From contig CANQSB010000029.1 of NCBI GenBank assembly GCA_947626435.1, positions 1 to 37,075 of the forward strand: DNA of 37,075 bases, in the 5' to 3' direction. This DNA comes from an uncultured Lachnospiraceae bacterium (GTDB lineage: Bacteria > Bacillota > Clostridia > Lachnospirales > Lachnospiraceae). Shown here piece after piece: positions 7,610 to 18,011 of this stretch (position 1 is the stretch's first letter; each line of letters opens with the position of its first letter). The translations under genes and the position numbers were made by a program. A model generated the notes under the pieces. The model worked only from the letters and a program-made list of their open reading frames with translations, had not been told where the DNA came from and did not search any database.

Positions 7610-7743
7610 ACCAACACCCCCATTTCACACAACCATTCCCAACAACATAATCCCAAAAGGCAACATACCCCTCTCCACAATCACATCCACCACATCCCCA
7701 CCAACACACAAGCATTCTATAATCAGTTATTTCCAATAGCCTA
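7610..7743. other. G/T-rich leader between the structured element and mgtE
   Basis: A 134-bp spacer with almost only A and C on the plus strand, so G and T on the mgtE coding strand. Closely spaced G-runs on the minus strand (GGTGGGGATGTGGTGG) could allow a two-layer quadruplex. I see no convincing promoter or gene in it. Confidence 0.4.
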
Positions 7744-7928
7744 GCCCGAACAGGGTCATACACCCCATGAAGACCCTTGGGAAACGTCGGCACTTAGCGA
7801 AACATGCTACAAAGAGCGTAGCACGCGTAAAAGCGCAGTTCCTTTTACAGCGCTGCCGAGCTTAGTGTCCGCTACGTTTCCCACAGAGCGAGAGCGAGTC
7901 TGAATGGGGTGTATGACCCTGTTCGGGC
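7744..7928. repeat. 185-bp structured palindromic element with 25-bp terminal inverted repeats
   Basis: Perfect 25-bp inverted repeats at 7744-7768 and 7904-7928 bound the element. Inside is a second stem, GGGAAACGT (7779-7787) with ACGTTTCCC (7874-7882), then imperfect pairing of CACTTAG with CTTAGTG. Small hairpins include GCTAC/GTAGC around 7806-7822 and GTAAAAG/CTTTTAC around 7827-7848. It would fold into a branched structure in DNA or RNA. It begins 3 bases after the phosphatase stop codon and encodes no protein. A MITE-like or REP-like mobile palindrome, or a structured terminator/RNA, fits best. Confidence 0.75.
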
Positions 7929-7931
7929 GGC

Positions 7932-8594
7932 CTACTGCAATTCCAATTCCAATATCAAATCCTCCAACCCAACCAAATTCTCCACCACCCCATACAACAT
8001 CGGCAAAACCTCCTCATCAGGCCCAGTCAAATCCGGCACCATCACAACCTTACACCCCGCCGCATACGCCGCCCTAATCCCATTCGGCGAATCCTCCACA
8101 GCAATACAGTCCTCCGGCCTCTCCCCAATCTCCTCACACGCATACAAATACACATCCGGCGCCGGCTTCCCATTCTCCACCTGCTTAGCGCTCACAATCT
8201 TATCAAACTTATCCCGTACCCCAATCCTCTCAAGATGCTGCAGCGTAAGCTCAATCGGCGTCGCCGTCGCCACAGCCGCCTTTATTCCCCTACTATGCAA
8301 AAACGCGAGTATCTCATCGATACCCGTCTTCTTTTCAAGCCCGTATTTTTCCAATCTCTCCGCAACAATCTCCCGCCTTATCTCCCGTATAGCACAGTAG
8401 TCAAACCCTTCTCCAAATATCTCCTTCATAAGCTTAGCCGCAAGCCTCGCATCAAGACTTCTAAGCATAAGCGCGTGTTCCCTAGTAAAATCCGTAAAGC
8501 CTGCACGCGCCGCCGCCTCGCACCACGCTTTGTTGTAATGCTTCTCCGTATCTATAATCACGCCGTCCATATCAAAAATCACAGCCTTAACCAT
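7932..8594 (-). CDS. HAD-family hydrolase, beta-phosphoglucomutase/phosphatase-like
   Basis: A 220-residue HAD phosphatase/phosphomutase with a C1-type helical cap. Motif I is DMDGVIIDT (Asp8 nucleophile, Asp10 acid/base), motif II is in AVATATP, motif III the Lys in NGKPAPDVY, and motif IV is VEDSPNG. It would act on a small phosphorylated sugar or metabolite in the cytoplasm; the substrate cannot be told from sequence. GGAGG precedes the ATG, and the start overlaps the end of the BrxD-like gene by 8 bases, so the two are probably co-translated. Codon usage drifts along the gene until third positions near the 3' end are almost only G or T. Confidence 0.85.
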   Translation of the reverse strand: MVKAVIFDMDGVIIDTEKHYNKAWCEAAARAGFTDFTREHALMLRSLDARLAAKLMKEIFGEGFDYCAIREIRREIVAERLEKYGLEKKTGIDEILAFLHSRGIKAAVATATPIELTLQHLERIGVRDKFDKIVSAKQVENGKPAPDVYLYACEEIGERPEDCIAVEDSPNGIRAAYAAGCKVVMVPDLTGPDEEVLPMLYGVVENLVGLEDLILELELQ

Positions 8595-9846
8595 ACAGTA
8601 TTTCCTCCTTTGTGAGATTTTGATTTTGCTGCAGCAAATTCAAAAGCGAAATATAATTCTTTATCATATCCCTGGGCGTGACGCCCTCATCTTTCTCCGC
8701 TTTTGCATACTGCTTCTTCAAGAAATATATATAGTCATCATGTTCAAGAGTAGACTTATACCCGTAAAGCGTGCTATGTATCGCCGCAAGCTTCTCAAGC
8801 AGCACATACATCTCACCGGGATTTAACGGCGCCAGCCTTATGATTGGCGATGCCATATCCTGCAGATTAGCAGTATTTTCCTCCTCTATGGACGATGTCG
8901 CAAGCCTCGACCTAAGCGGCTCAAAACTGAACACCCCGCGCACCTTGTCCTCCATGGCTTCCTTTGTCACGCTTATGATAATGCCAAGGTTTGACGCCTT
9001 GCCCTGAAGCGCGTCATTATATATGGAAAGAAGTTTATTGTAATTGTACTCGCGTCCTACGCGGCTCGGTATCTCGTAGAGCGTCGCCAGCTCGTCCATG
9101 CACACGTATAATCCCGCATAGCCCGCCTTTACCGCAAACACCGCAAACAGCTTGATGAAGTCATACCAGTTTTCGTCCGTAATTATAAGGTTCACGCCAA
9201 GCTCGTTTTTGGCCTCCGTCCTTGTCTTATACTCGCCGCACAGCCATCTAAGCGCCCGCTTTTGTAAATCGGTGTCACCCGTCCTATGTCCTTTGTAATA
9301 CGCGGCAAGCACCTTGCCAAAGTCAAAACCGTTTACCCGCTCCTCCATCGACGAGGTTATCTTGTATATCTTCTGGCTCACCCTCACATCAAAGACCTCA
9401 TGCCCGGGCACTAACCCCTCGTACTGCACTACCTCGTTTTCAAGCGAGCCAATCCATTTGTCCAAAATAAGCTGCAGCGCGCCATTGTCAGGGCACGACC
9501 TCGTAGCCATGTTCCTGATAAGCTCCCTGTAAGTGGCAAGCCCCTGACCCTTATTGCCGACAAAGCGCTTATCCACCGAAAGCTCCACATCAGTCACGAT
9601 AAAATTCTTCTCCATCACATGATTTCTCAATGCGTGCATCAGAAAGGTCTTACCACTGCCGTACTTGCCCTCGATAAAGCGAAACGCCGCCCCGCCCTGC
9701 TCGATAATGGAAACGTCCTGCAAAAGCGCCTGTATCTCGCTGCGTCTGCCGACGGTGATATATTCAAGCCCCACCCTCGGCACGACCCCGCTTTTTAATG
9801 AATTTAAAACTGTAGCAGCCTCTACCGCCGTTATTCCATTCCCCAT
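8587..9846 (-). CDS. brxD: BREX-type ATP-binding protein BrxD (DUF2791 family)
   Basis: A P-loop ATPase of about 419 residues. The start (ITAVEAATVLNSLKSGVVPR, then VGLEYITVG) and the Walker A motif GKYGSGKT (Gly60-Thr67) are typical of the DUF2791/BrxD family. YVCMDELATL is the Walker B region. BrxD proteins belong to BREX and related systems, usually with a BrxHI helicase and a TerB-N protein. Here there is no helicase, methyltransferase, PglZ or TerB-like gene; only a DUF4391-like gene precedes it by 34 bases. The ATG at 9844-9846 has GGGGGAC upstream. Function is uncertain: an orphan defence component or a different small system. Confidence 0.75.
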   Translation of the reverse strand: MGNGITAVEAATVLNSLKSGVVPRVGLEYITVGRRSEIQALLQDVSIIEQGGAAFRFIEGKYGSGKTFLMHALRNHVMEKNFIVTDVELSVDKRFVGNKGQGLATYRELIRNMATRSCPDNGALQLILDKWIGSLENEVVQYEGLVPGHEVFDVRVSQKIYKITSSMEERVNGFDFGKVLAAYYKGHRTGDTDLQKRALRWLCGEYKTRTEAKNELGVNLIITDENWYDFIKLFAVFAVKAGYAGLYVCMDELATLYEIPSRVGREYNYNKLLSIYNDALQGKASNLGIIISVTKEAMEDKVRGVFSFEPLRSRLATSSIEEENTANLQDMASPIIRLAPLNPGEMYVLLEKLAAIHSTLYGYKSTLEHDDYIYFLKKQYAKAEKDEGVTPRDMIKNYISLLNLLQQNQNLTKEEILYG

Positions 9847-9880
9847 CTGCAATAGTCCCCCAATGCCTGATGCACAAATT

Positions 9881-10558
9881 CTATGCGGTATCCCTTACCG
9901 CCTTTGAAGTCCCTGCCGGTCTCACCACACGCAGCTGCGACTGCACGAAGTCCGCATCCGCCCTTATCTTGTCCAGATTTTCAAGGCTGAATTCAAACGA
10001 AAGTATCTCACTTTCAGCGCTTTCTACAGGCGAAAGCCCCTCGTACGCCTTTTCAATCATTATTATGCGCTTCTGCTGACGGATTGTAGCAAAAATTCTT
10101 TTATGTATCTGGTCAGTATTCCTGTTGCTGTCCTTTTCATAGTCCATGATTTCTATCATGCGTCCCGCGTCATACGGGTAAAAATCCGTAGAACACATCC
10201 TGCCCGTCGTACCCTTGCCCATCGGAATAAAGGTTCCCATCGAAAGCTCACCGTTGCACAAATACACAAGCACCATCGAACGCTGCAAAAGCCCCGCAAA
10301 AACCTCCGTAAGTAAATCGGGGGCAATCTTGCGCTTGAGCGACACTTCAAATACAGACAGACCTTTTTCTTTTACAAGCTCCGCAATGCCAGAAATACCC
10401 GCCTTGTCGACTATGTTGTATTTCCACGTGACGCACTCGACTTCCGCCTCAAAAACACGACGGCACTTGGGATTATCAATCCGCTGAAACAGCGCGTCCA
10501 GCGGCATACCCTTGTCAACCTTGTACTGCCTGGGAATATTGTACCTTCCCTCGTCCAT
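9881..10558 (-). CDS. DUF4391-like protein paired with BrxD
   Basis: A soluble protein of about 225 residues. The pattern CVTWKYNIVDKAGISGIAEL followed by a beta-rich FEVSLKR segment and a later hydrophobic VLVYL strand resembles DUF4391, a family of unknown function sometimes found in restriction/defence loci. The assignment is from memory of the pattern and is tentative. The C-terminal about 70 residues look helical and charged. Start is ambiguous: the ATG at 10558 is 11 bases after GGAGG, and a TTG two codons upstream (10564) is 5 bases after it. It is the first gene of a short operon with brxD and the HAD gene. Confidence 0.5.
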   Translation of the reverse strand: MDEGRYNIPRQYKVDKGMPLDALFQRIDNPKCRRVFEAEVECVTWKYNIVDKAGISGIAELVKEKGLSVFEVSLKRKIAPDLLTEVFAGLLQRSMVLVYLCNGELSMGTFIPMGKGTTGRMCSTDFYPYDAGRMIEIMDYEKDSNRNTDQIHKRIFATIRQQKRIIMIEKAYEGLSPVESAESEILSFEFSLENLDKIRADADFVQSQLRVVRPAGTSKAVRDTA

Positions 10559-10614
10559 GTCCAATCATTCCTCCATTCGCAAATCGCTATCGAACAAGCT
10601 CTTAATCGGTCTTA

Positions 10615-10643
10615 ATTATAATATATTATTAAAAAAATATCTA
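10615..10643 (-). promoter_or_regulatory. Predicted promoter of the DUF4391-brxD-HAD operon
   Basis: TAGATA (-35, 10638-10643) and TATAAT (-10, 10615-10620) are separated by 17 bases in a very AT-rich spacer after mfd, about 57 bases upstream of the first start codon. Confidence 0.45.
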
Positions 10644-10744
10644 CATATTTAATTAATTTGTTATAATTTTTTAAATATTTAAGCCGAATGCCAAATTCAC
10701 TGAAAATCATATCCGCGCTGATTCCACTCGAATTTCCGCACAAA

Positions 10745-13700
10745 TCAATAAAGCACAGCCATATCGTCAAGTATGTCGTTCGTGTTTTTTATCATAAGCT
10801 CGGCCTCTTTCTCCACAAGCCCGTACTTCTTGTACCTGAGCGTAAAGCTCGGCGTCCCCTTTGCCGAAAAGCCAAGCGCGTTTTTGTGCTTTTCCAGAAG
10901 TTCAGGCAACCTCTCCACTTTCACAGGCGCAAACGGCTCCATGAAAAAGGTTATCTGCCCTGCCTTGCCTTTTATCTCAGTCACATAGCGCGCATGCGCC
11001 ATCACGCGTATAAGCGATATCCGTATAAGGTTCTCAACCGACTGCGGCACGCTGCCAAAGCGGTCTTTAAGTTCCTGCCGCATATCCTCACATTCAGCCT
11101 CGTTTTCAAGGCTTGCTATGCGCTTGTATATATCAAGCTTCTGCACCTCGTTTACGATATATTCCGATGGAATAAAGGCATCCACGTCCATATCCACGTA
11201 CGTGTTAAAGTCCTCGTCGGCGCGCTTTGTTCCCTTGAGCGTCTTTACTGCCTCATTGAGCATTTTGCAGTAAAGGTCATAGCCTACTGCCTCCATATGC
11301 CCATGCTGGCGCTCGCCCAAAATATTGCCCGCGCCCCTTATCTCCAAGTCACGCATCGCGATTTTAAATCCACTTCCGAGGTCAGAAAATTCCTTGATTG
11401 CCTGCAGGCGCTTCTCCGCCACTTCTTTCAGCATCTTGTCTTTTTTGTACATCAGAAACGCGTATGAAGTACGGTTTGAACGTCCCACGCGCCCACGCAG
11501 CTGATAGAGCTGGGCAAGCCCCATATTGTCGGAATCATGCACTATCATCGTATTTACATTAGATATATCAAGCCCCGTCTCTATGATGGTAGTGGACACA
11601 AGCACGTCTATCTCACCGTTTATGAACTCAAACATTATCCTTTCAAGCTCGCTCTCTTTCATCTGCCCATGAGCATAGGCGACCGTCGCCTCCGGGACAA
11701 GCGCGGCGATTCTTGCCGTTATATCCGAAATATTGTTCACTCGGTTATACACGTAATACACCTGTCCATGGCGCGAAAGCTCCCTCAATATGGCTTCGCG
11801 CACCATTTCCTCGTTGTATTCCATCACATAGGTCTGTATCGGCTGGCGCTCGTTCGGAGCCTCCTCAAGAACGCTCATATCACGTATGCCGACAAGACTC
11901 ATATGTAGTGTGCGCGGTATCGGAGTGGCGGTAAGCGTGAGTACGTCCACATCGTCCTTTATCTGCTTTATCTTTTCTTTATGACGCACGCCAAAACGCT
12001 GCTCCTCGTCAATCACCAGAAGTCCCAAGTCCTTATATTTCACATCGTCCGACAAAAGCCTATGAGTGCCAATCACTATGTCCACAATACCCTTGCGCAA
12101 GTCATTTAATGTCTTTCTCTGCTCAGCCGATGTCCTAAAACGCGAAAGCATATCTATCCTTACCGGAAAGTCTTTCATGCGCTGCACAAACGTATTGTAA
12201 TGCTGCTGCGCAAGTATAGTAGTCGGTACAAGGTACGCTACCTGTTTGCCGTCCTGTACCGCCTTAAAAGCGGCTCTTATGGCTATTTCTGTCTTGCCGT
12301 AGCCCACATCTCCGCAGATAAGCCTATCCATTATGCGCGGGCTTTCCATATCGCTTTTTGTCGCCTCTATCGCCTGCAGCTGGTCACTCGTCTCCTCAAA
12401 CGGGAACATCTCCTCAAACTCCTGCTGCCACACAGTATCCTTGCCAAATATAAAACCTTTTTTCTGCTGGCGCACAGCATAAAGCTCCACTAAATCACGC
12501 GCCACCTCGTCCACAGCGTTCTTTACGCGTGTTTTCGTCTTGGTCCACTCCTGCGTGCCGAGCTTATTAAGCTTAGGCTTCTTTGCCGCATCGGATGAAG
12601 CGTACTTTTGGATTACGTCAAAGCCTGTCGCAAGTATGTAAAGATTACCTCCGTCCCTATACTCTATCTTCATGTAATCCCTTACTACCTTGTCAACCTC
12701 GACCTTTTCAATACCGCGGTATATGCCAAGTCCATGGTTTTCATGCACCACGTAATCGCCTACCTTGAGTTCCGAAAAGTCCTGTATTTTCTGCCCCTCA
12801 TAGCGTTTCTTCTTTTTCTTCCTCTGCGACTGCCTGCCAAATATATCGGTTTCAGAGATAACTACAAATCTTAAGAGCGGATATTCAAAACCCTTCAACA
12901 CGCTTGCATTGTACGTCATTATTTCGCCCGCCTGCAGCTCCCTGTCCGGATTTTCCGAATAAAAGGCATTCAACTCCTCGTCAATAAGGTCAGCCGCCAG
13001 ACGCCTTGCCCTTGTAGCGGACGCCGATAAAAGTAAAACGCGAAAGCCTCTGCTTTTATAGCTTTTTAAGTCTTTCACAAGCTCCGCAAAGCTGTTGTTG
13101 TACGGCGATATGCTCCTTGCATTCACAGAAAAGCGGTTCGGGAATTTAATCGCAAAGCCTTTATATTCCATTGCCGCAAGCGCCAACAGCCGCTTATGTT
13201 CAAGCCTTGCCATAATCTCATTTTTGCCAAACAGCACCTCCATCTGTCTTGGAAGTATGTAGCCCTTTTCGGCGCGGCTCGTCATGCTTTCACGAAACTC
13301 CAGCTCTACCGCGTTTGCATGCTCCTCTATCCTCATGGGCTCGTCAAGGTAAAAGCAGCACTGCCTCCCCTCGAACAAATCCATAAAGGACATGGTATCA
13401 CCGTAAAAATATCCCATATAGCTTTCCAAATTTATATAATTCTTGAACTCCGTCACCTGCTCGCAAAGTTCGTCCACATACTGCTCTATACGGTGCGCCT
13501 CCTCCGGCATGTCATTATCGTGGAAATATTTCGCCCGCGCCTTACAGTCCTTTTTTATATCGTATATGCCCGCCTCCAGCTTTGCGTTTGAAAGCATGAG
13601 TTCCGTCGCGGGATAAATTGACACTTGTGTCATATTTTCCTCAATGGAACGCTGGCTCAATATGTCAAAAGAGCGTATTGACTCTACCTCGTCGCCCCAC

Positions 13701-14278
13701 AATTCTATGCGGACAGGGTTTTCCGAAGTCAGGTCAAAAATATCTATTATGCCTCCCCTTATCGAAAACTGCCCCGCCGCCTCCACCTGATACGTCTTCT
13801 CATAGCCCATGTCAACAAGCTTACCGGCAAGCGCCCTCTCCTCAACGATGCTGCCTTTTGCTATGTCCACAATGTTATCCTTTATAACGGAAAGCGGGAG
13901 CTGATGCGCCATAAGCGCGGCAAAAGTGGTGACGACGGTAATCGGCTCGCCCTCAAGTATGCGCCGCAGCACCTCGACGCGCTCCTTCGTGAGCTGGTTC
14001 CCATGAATATCCGCCTGATAAAAAATCAAGTCCTTTGCAGGATAAAAATACGCCTCCTTCGTGTACAGGGCGCAGTCCTCCAGAATCTCACGCGCCCTTA
14101 TGTCGCTGTAGGTCACGATAAGCTTTGCGTCGAACCCCTTATCAGTGCCATATATCATATGAATTTTCTGCGAATCAACGCAGCCGCTTATGCTCGCTTT
14201 CCCGCCGTCATTGTCCAGAGCCTTCATAATCCCATCGTAATCCCCAAGCTCCCTAAGCGGTGCCAATATTGTATTCAC
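10745..14278 (-). CDS. mfd: Transcription-repair coupling factor
   Basis: A 1177-residue Mfd of normal full length. In order: UvrB-homology modules (about residues 1-350); the CarD-like RNA-polymerase interaction domain around residue 500 ([20 protein letters not shown]); the SF2 translocase with Walker A GDVGYGKT (656-663) and DEEQ (from 757); the TRG motif region ([20 protein letters not shown]); and the C-terminal autoinhibitory domain. It removes RNA polymerase stalled at lesions and recruits UvrA. The start is GTG with GAGG 6 bases upstream. It follows pth by 41 bases, the common pth-mfd arrangement. Confidence 0.97.
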   Translation of the reverse strand: MNTILAPLRELGDYDGIMKALDNDGGKASISGCVDSQKIHMIYGTDKGFDAKLIVTYSDIRAREILEDCALYTKEAYFYPAKDLIFYQADIHGNQLTKERVEVLRRILEGEPITVVTTFAALMAHQLPLSVIKDNIVDIAKGSIVEERALAGKLVDMGYEKTYQVEAAGQFSIRGGIIDIFDLTSENPVRIELWGDEVESIRSFDILSQRSIEENMTQVSIYPATELMLSNAKLEAGIYDIKKDCKARAKYFHDNDMPEEAHRIEQYVDELCEQVTEFKNYINLESYMGYFYGDTMSFMDLFEGRQCCFYLDEPMRIEEHANAVELEFRESMTSRAEKGYILPRQMEVLFGKNEIMARLEHKRLLALAAMEYKGFAIKFPNRFSVNARSISPYNNSFAELVKDLKSYKSRGFRVLLLSASATRARRLAADLIDEELNAFYSENPDRELQAGEIMTYNASVLKGFEYPLLRFVVISETDIFGRQSQRKKKKKRYEGQKIQDFSELKVGDYVVHENHGLGIYRGIEKVEVDKVVRDYMKIEYRDGGNLYILATGFDVIQKYASSDAAKKPKLNKLGTQEWTKTKTRVKNAVDEVARDLVELYAVRQQKKGFIFGKDTVWQQEFEEMFPFEETSDQLQAIEATKSDMESPRIMDRLICGDVGYGKTEIAIRAAFKAVQDGKQVAYLVPTTILAQQHYNTFVQRMKDFPVRIDMLSRFRTSAEQRKTLNDLRKGIVDIVIGTHRLLSDDVKYKDLGLLVIDEEQRFGVRHKEKIKQIKDDVDVLTLTATPIPRTLHMSLVGIRDMSVLEEAPNERQPIQTYVMEYNEEMVREAILRELSRHGQVYYVYNRVNNISDITARIAALVPEATVAYAHGQMKESELERIMFEFINGEIDVLVSTTIIETGLDISNVNTMIVHDSDNMGLAQLYQLRGRVGRSNRTSYAFLMYKKDKMLKEVAEKRLQAIKEFSDLGSGFKIAMRDLEIRGAGNILGERQHGHMEAVGYDLYCKMLNEAVKTLKGTKRADEDFNTYVDMDVDAFIPSEYIVNEVQKLDIYKRIASLENEAECEDMRQELKDRFGSVPQSVENLIRISLIRVMAHARYVTEIKGKAGQITFFMEPFAPVKVERLPELLEKHKNALGFSAKGTPSFTLRYKKYGLVEKEAELMIKNTNDILDDMAVLY

Positions 14279-14319
14279 TGTTTACCTCATTTCCGCGCTG
14301 CTCTTTACGCTTTAAATAT

Positions 14320-14892
14320 TTAAGACTTCTTTGTGTTGTACTCATTCATGGCCGCGTCAGCCTTACCCTCCAGCATGAGCCGCAGCGCCCCGTCAGCCTT
14401 TTCAAGGCTCTCTTTGATAACCGCAAGCTCCTCGCTGCCAAAATGCCCCAACACATAATCGACAAGGTCATAGCCTTTCGGCTTTTCGCCAACGCCGATT
14501 TTTATGCGCATAAACATGTCATGCCCCAGATTGGCAATTATATTTTTAATGCCGTTGTGCCCGCCCGCACTGCCTTTTTTCCTTATGCGGAGCTGTCCCA
14601 CGTCAAGGCTTATGTCGTCATATATGACGATAAGCTCGCTTTCCGCGTCAGCCTTGTAGTAGTCAACTATCTCGCGTATCGCCTCCCCGCTCAGGTTCAT
14701 ATATGTGAGCGGCTTTACGAGCACGACCTTCACGCCGTTTATCACGCCCTTGCCGATAAGCGCCCTGTGCTTACAATTTGTGACACTAATGTCATATTTA
14801 TCCGCAAGCATGTCTATCGCCATAAAACCTATGTTGTGCCGCGTATTCTCGTATTCCCGCGTAGGATTTCCCAGGCCCGCTATAATATACAT
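14320..14892 (-). CDS. pth: Peptidyl-tRNA hydrolase
   Basis: A 190-residue Pth that hydrolyses the ester bond of peptidyl-tRNA released by drop-off, recycling tRNA in the cytoplasm. Motifs: GLGNPTREYENTRHNIGF with the catalytic His19 and Asn9, PLTYMNLSGEA, and GSAGGHNGIKN. The ATG at 14890-14892 is preferred because GGAGG lies 6 bases upstream and family proteins begin here; an upstream ATG-like extension adds five non-family residues. It probably forms an operon with mfd. Confidence 0.96.
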   Translation of the reverse strand: MYIIAGLGNPTREYENTRHNIGFMAIDMLADKYDISVTNCKHRALIGKGVINGVKVVLVKPLTYMNLSGEAIREIVDYYKADAESELIVIYDDISLDVGQLRIRKKGSAGGHNGIKNIIANLGHDMFMRIKIGVGEKPKGYDLVDYVLGHFGSEELAVIKESLEKADGALRLMLEGKADAAMNEYNTKKS

Positions 14893-14960
14893 TATAATCC
14901 TCCCCACAGCCTTTTTATGCCGCTGTAAATAATGAAAAATGTCTGCCCGATTAGCAGTTA

Positions 14961-14990
14961 TAAAAGAGGCACCATTTCTGATGCCTCTCT
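14961..14990 (-). terminator. Rho-independent terminator of spoVG
   Basis: AGAGGCA (14965-14971) pairs with TGCCTCT (14982-14988) around a 10-nt loop. On the minus strand it is followed by TTTTA. It lies between the spoVG stop and the pth start, separating the two units. Confidence 0.75.
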
Positions 14991-15027
14991 AACCCACATT
15001 TCGTTAATTTTCTATCCGACTGTATTT

Positions 15028-15306
15028 TTAAAATACTTCCTCGTCAGGCTCTAAAAGCGCCTTCTCATAACTCTCGAGAATAGTCTTCTGGATAGTTTCT
15101 CTTGTGTTTTGGTTGATAGGATGTGCGATATCCCTGTACTCACCATCTGCAGATTTCTTGCTGGGCATAGCTATAAACAAGCCTTTCTCGCCCTCTATCA
15201 CCTTGATGTCATGTACTACAAACTCGTCATCAAGCGTGATTGAAACTACTGCTTTCATTTTACCTTCTTTGGTAATTTTGCGAACTCGAACATCTGTAAT
15301 TCTCAT
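15028..15306 (-). CDS. spoVG: Septation/sporulation regulator SpoVG
   Basis: A 92-residue SpoVG-family protein ([44 protein letters not shown]). The family is a small site-specific nucleic-acid-binding regulator that affects septation, sporulation or virulence gene expression depending on the species. AAAGGGGG lies 8 bases before the ATG. It ends at a clear terminator, so it is probably transcribed alone or at the end of the glg operon. Confidence 0.95.
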   Translation of the reverse strand: MRITDVRVRKITKEGKMKAVVSITLDDEFVVHDIKVIEGEKGLFIAMPSKKSADGEYRDIAHPINQNTRETIQKTILESYEKALLEPDEEVF

Positions 15307-15369
15307 TCTAGGATCCCCCTTTGCAAGTCATAAAAATTTAATTTTTTAAAATGTAAAAAACAACATCAC

Positions 15370-16488
15370 TTATAAAACGTACCTTTCATTCTTTTCCACA
15401 ACGACCTTTATTCCAGTTTCGCCTACGTGGTTAGAGTTGGCTCTTATGGTATCACGGCTCTCTACTATACAGTTTTCAATGTGGGTGTTATCGCCTAAAT
15501 ACACATCGTTTAAAATGATGGAGTTTTTGATAGTACAATTATTTCCTACGAACACTTCCTTAAACAGTATGGAATTTTCTACCGTACCGTTTATTATGCA
15601 TCCGCTGGAAACAAGGCTGTTCCTGACCTGCGCGCCCGGATTGTATTTGGCGGGCGGCAAATCGTCAACCTTCGAATATATGTCAGGATATTCCCTAAAG
15701 AAATAATCTCTTATGTCTTTTTTGAGGAAGTCCATATTGGTCGCGTAATAGTCCTCCACAGTGGCAATATTGCGCCAGTAAGAATTAATTTTGTAGCCGT
15801 ATATCCTCTTAACATCCTTGTAGCGTATAAGGATGTCCTGCACCAAATCGTAGCGTCCCTCCTCAGCGCTCTTTTCAAGCAGCTCTATAAGCTGTCTGCG
15901 CCTGATAATGTAAATGCCGCAGGAAACAGTCCTTGACTTAGCTACCATGGGCTTTTCGTCATATTCCTCAATACGGCCCTCATCGTTCATCTTGACTACG
16001 CCGTATCTGTCTATATTGGCATTTTCGGGCATATCCTTTACGACTACCGTAATGTCGGCCTTCTTCGCTATATGGTACTCAAGCACCTTGTTGAAATCCA
16101 TCTTATACACGCAGTCGCCCGTCGCGATAACGACATACGGCTCATGGCTTCTCTTTAAAAACAAAATATTCTGATAAATGCTGTCCGCCGTACCCATGTA
16201 CCAGTTGCTGTTTTCGGGAGTAACCGTCGGGGTAAAGGTATAAAGCCCGCCCTGCTTGCGCCCGAAATCCCACCACTTTGACGAACTCAAATGCTCGTGA
16301 AGGCTGCGGGAGTTGTACTGCGTGATAACAGCCACCCTCTGTATGTGAGAGTTTGACATATTACTCAAAACGAAATCTATGCTTCTGTAGCTGCCCGCTA
16401 TCGGCATGGCGGAGATTGCCCTCTTGTGCGAAAGCTCTCCCATGCGCCTGCTGTTGCCGCCCGCCAAAACAATGCCTAATGCTCTCAT
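15370..16488 (-). CDS. glgD: Glucose-1-phosphate adenylyltransferase subunit GlgD
   Basis: A 372-residue ADP-glucose pyrophosphorylase homologue with an N-terminal nucleotidyltransferase fold and a C-terminal left-handed beta-helix (hexapeptide-like repeats from about residue 280). The substrate loop reads [10 protein letters not shown] instead of the GGQGSRLG type seen in the adjacent GlgC. In Firmicutes GlgD has little or no catalytic activity alone and boosts GlgC as a heteromeric partner. Its ATG overlaps the glgC stop as ATGA, so the subunits are translationally coupled. Confidence 0.94.
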   Translation of the reverse strand: MRALGIVLAGGNSRRMGELSHKRAISAMPIAGSYRSIDFVLSNMSNSHIQRVAVITQYNSRSLHEHLSSSKWWDFGRKQGGLYTFTPTVTPENSNWYMGTADSIYQNILFLKRSHEPYVVIATGDCVYKMDFNKVLEYHIAKKADITVVVKDMPENANIDRYGVVKMNDEGRIEEYDEKPMVAKSRTVSCGIYIIRRRQLIELLEKSAEEGRYDLVQDILIRYKDVKRIYGYKINSYWRNIATVEDYYATNMDFLKKDIRDYFFREYPDIYSKVDDLPPAKYNPGAQVRNSLVSSGCIINGTVENSILFKEVFVGNNCTIKNSIILNDVYLGDNTHIENCIVESRDTIRANSNHVGETGIKVVVEKNERYVL

Positions 16489-17759
16489 AGCGTCTCACCT
16501 GCCTTTATCAAAGTCTTGCCGCTGTCCAGGCAGCCGTCCTGATAGTCTCCTCTGCCCGTCTCGCCTGCAATAACGGTATTTTTACCTATCTTTACATCGC
16601 CCGGTATAACGCTCTTCTCGCCTATGGTCACCAAACCGCTGTTGTAAATGTCAGGTCTCGTGTCGTTTGGCTTTTCAGGCATGAGCCCGATTTCCACGTT
16701 GTCGCCAATATTTACATTCTCATCTATGATAGCCTTTTCAATGTTGCAGCCGCTGCCTATCTGAGTGTGGTTCATGATAATCGAGTTGCTCACAATCGTG
16801 CCCTCGCCTATGGTAACGCCGCAGCCGATAACCGAATTGTACACCTTGCCGTAAATCTCAGAGCCCTCGCCTATAAGGCAGCGCTCAATCACGCTGTCCG
16901 ACGATATAAACTGGGGCGGGAGCACGTCGCTCTTCGTATAAATCTTCCAATACTCCTCATAGAGATTAAACTCAGGCACAATGTCGATAAGCTCCATATT
17001 CGCTTCCCAGTAGGAACTGAGCGTGCCGACATCCTTCCAATAACCGTTAAACTCATAGGAATAGAGTGGAAGTCCCTTCTCGTGACAGTACGGTATAATG
17101 TGCTTGCCAAAGTCGAGATTAGGCTGGTCCGCCTTGGCGATAAGCGCCTCCTTGAGCGTCTTCCAAGTGAATATATAAATGCCCATCGACGCAAGGTTGC
17201 TCCTGGGGTGTTCGGGTTTCTCCTCGAAGTCAATAATCTTTTTATTTTCGTCGGTGATAACTATGCCAAAACGCTTTGCCTCCTCCATCGGAACCGGCAT
17301 TGACGCAATCGTGACCTCTGAGCCGCTCTCCTTGTGGAAGTCAAGCATAACCTCATAATCCATCTTATAAATATGGTCGCCCGACAATATAAGCACATAG
17401 TCGGGATTGTAGCTCTCCATATATTCAATATTCTGGAAAATAGCGTTCGCCGTACCTGTGTACCACTCGCTCTCTCCGCTCTTTTCGTAAGGCGGCAGAA
17501 CCGTCACGCCGCCGATATTTCTGTCCAAATCCCATGGAATGCCTATGCCGATATGCGTGTTAAGCTTCAGCGGCTGGTACTGCGTAAGCACCCCGACCGT
17601 ATCTATGCCCGAATTGATGCAGTTGCTGAGCGGAAAGTCGATTATCCTGTACTTTCCTCCAAACGCAACCGCGGGCTTTGCCATTTTGGCTGTCAGTATG
17701 CCAAGCCTTGAGCCCTGTCCGCCTGCCAGAAGCATGGCAATCATCTCTTTTTTAATCAT
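16485..17759 (-). CDS. glgC: Glucose-1-phosphate adenylyltransferase catalytic subunit GlgC
   Basis: A 424-residue ADP-glucose pyrophosphorylase making ADP-glucose from ATP and glucose-1-phosphate, the committed step of glycogen synthesis. Visible are [19 protein letters not shown] (nucleotide loop), the GDHIYKMDY motif, DFEEKP and the C-terminal beta-helix with hexapeptide repeats. GGGGTGACGAC precedes the ATG. It is the first gene of the glgC-glgD pair. Downstream glycogen genes such as glgA or glgB are not in the window. Confidence 0.95.
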   Translation of the reverse strand: MIKKEMIAMLLAGGQGSRLGILTAKMAKPAVAFGGKYRIIDFPLSNCINSGIDTVGVLTQYQPLKLNTHIGIGIPWDLDRNIGGVTVLPPYEKSGESEWYTGTANAIFQNIEYMESYNPDYVLILSGDHIYKMDYEVMLDFHKESGSEVTIASMPVPMEEAKRFGIVITDENKKIIDFEEKPEHPRSNLASMGIYIFTWKTLKEALIAKADQPNLDFGKHIIPYCHEKGLPLYSYEFNGYWKDVGTLSSYWEANMELIDIVPEFNLYEEYWKIYTKSDVLPPQFISSDSVIERCLIGEGSEIYGKVYNSVIGCGVTIGEGTIVSNSIIMNHTQIGSGCNIEKAIIDENVNIGDNVEIGLMPEKPNDTRPDIYNSGLVTIGEKSVIPGDVKIGKNTVIAGETGRGDYQDGCLDSGKTLIKAGETL

Positions 17760-17812
17760 GTCGTCACCCCTATTTGCATAATCATCATGGGTTTGGAAAC
17801 ATACCCATTGAC

Positions 17813-17841
17813 ATTATAGCATACAATTTTCATAAATGGAA
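17813..17841 (-). promoter_or_regulatory. Predicted extended -10 promoter of glgCD
   Basis: TATAAT (17813-17818) is preceded by TGC, giving an extended -10 box. A weak -35 (TTCCAT, 17836-17841) sits 17 bases upstream. It is 54 bases upstream of the glgC start in the divergent AT-rich spacer shared with murC. Confidence 0.5.
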
Positions 17842-18011
17842 TAATAATTTTTAGTAATTTTTAATTTTTTTTGCATTTATGCGAATGAATTTTTGGCTAT
17901 TTTTACTATTGAATTTGATTCCGGATTTTTTTGGCATTTTTGTGGAAAAATCGGCGGTTTGGGTGTATTATGTATAGAAACAGATGTGTTTTGGAGGTTT
18001 TTAAAGCAAAT

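Noticed and set aside
14260-14928. 222-codon plus-strand frame over pth
   Set aside because: It is a shadow of pth and the start of mfd; no ribosome site and no recognisable domain.
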